Positions 5,368 to 5,428 of a stretch of 5,428 nucleotides of DNA are shown here, piece by piece. Numbering within the stretch: position 1 is the first letter of the stretch; each line of letters begins with the position of its first letter. Position numbers and translations under genes: made by a program. Source of the DNA: an uncultured Verrucomicrobiales bacterium (GTDB lineage: Bacteria; Verrucomicrobiota; Verrucomicrobiia; Verrucomicrobiales; Akkermansiaceae). The stretch is taken from contig CALFTQ010000092.1 of NCBI GenBank assembly GCA_937916135.1, positions 1 through 5,428 on the forward strand, in the 5' to 3' direction. A model generated the notes under the pieces. That model had not been told where the DNA came from, did no database searches, and saw only the letters and a list, made by a program, of their open reading frames with translations.

Positions 5368-5428
5368 AAAAGTCGCGGAATGACGGACTGAGGTGCGCCA
5401 ACCACCAAGAGTTGTGGTAATATGTGGT
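5368..5428. other. Intergenic edge with no gene seen
   Basis: No supported reading frame lies here. A short inverted repeat, ACCAC at 5404-5408 with GTGGT at 5417-5421, and a second GTGGT at the very end are visible. They may belong to a feature continuing beyond the window. Confidence 0.4.

Noticed and set aside
5404..5428. ACCAC/GTGGT inverted repeat as an operator or element end
   Set aside because: A 5-bp stem at the window edge is too short to distinguish from chance.

Overview
The window holds an accessory island built almost entirely from two protein families: ADP-ribosylglycohydrolase (DraG/ARH fold) paralogues and ankyrin-repeat proteins. The organism is a bacterium: genes are compact, with TTGACT- and TATAAT-like promoter elements. 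Coding regions look clearly GC-richer than the AT-rich gaps. Ankyrin proteins, several DraG-like paralogues and a lone recombinase-type core-binding domain would suit a host-associated Verrucomicrobiota such as an Akkermansia relative. That is only an inference from gene content; nothing here is a taxonomic marker.

Left half, plus strand. Positions 60-704 are a 5'-truncated ADP-ribosylglycohydrolase that keeps the C-terminal metal motif but lacks the N-terminal two. A hairpin, an extended -10 promoter and a leader containing a 32-codon ORF with a strong Shine-Dalgarno site (951-1049) follow. Next comes 1009-2289, an ankyrin/ADP-ribosylglycohydrolase fusion whose metal-binding residues are eroded although the frame is intact. 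It is followed by a second copy of the hairpin-plus-promoter arrangement and then a short recombinase-like core-binding-domain gene (2413-2778) interrupted by an in-frame amber codon.

Middle. The two transcription directions converge on a 97-bp, nearly perfect, ungapped inverted repeat (2804-2900) whose right arm contains the end of the ankyrin gene.

Right half, minus strand. Positions 2886-4106 encode a 406-residue protein of about 12 ankyrin repeats, which switches from the canonical 33-residue period to an unusual 26-residue period. Positions 4305-5324 encode the only full-length ADP-ribosylglycohydrolase with all metal motifs. These two genes share a conserved upstream module, so they are probably co-regulated.

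Working hypothesis: ADP-ribosylglycohydrolase and ankyrin families are both known as immunity-protein families of polymorphic toxin systems, and ARH-fold proteins such as Tri1 neutralise ADP-ribosylating toxins. Tandem paralogues in different states of decay, a domain fusion and a lack of metabolic partners resemble a poly-immunity or antitoxin island. No ADP-ribosyltransferase toxin is visible, so this stays an inference.
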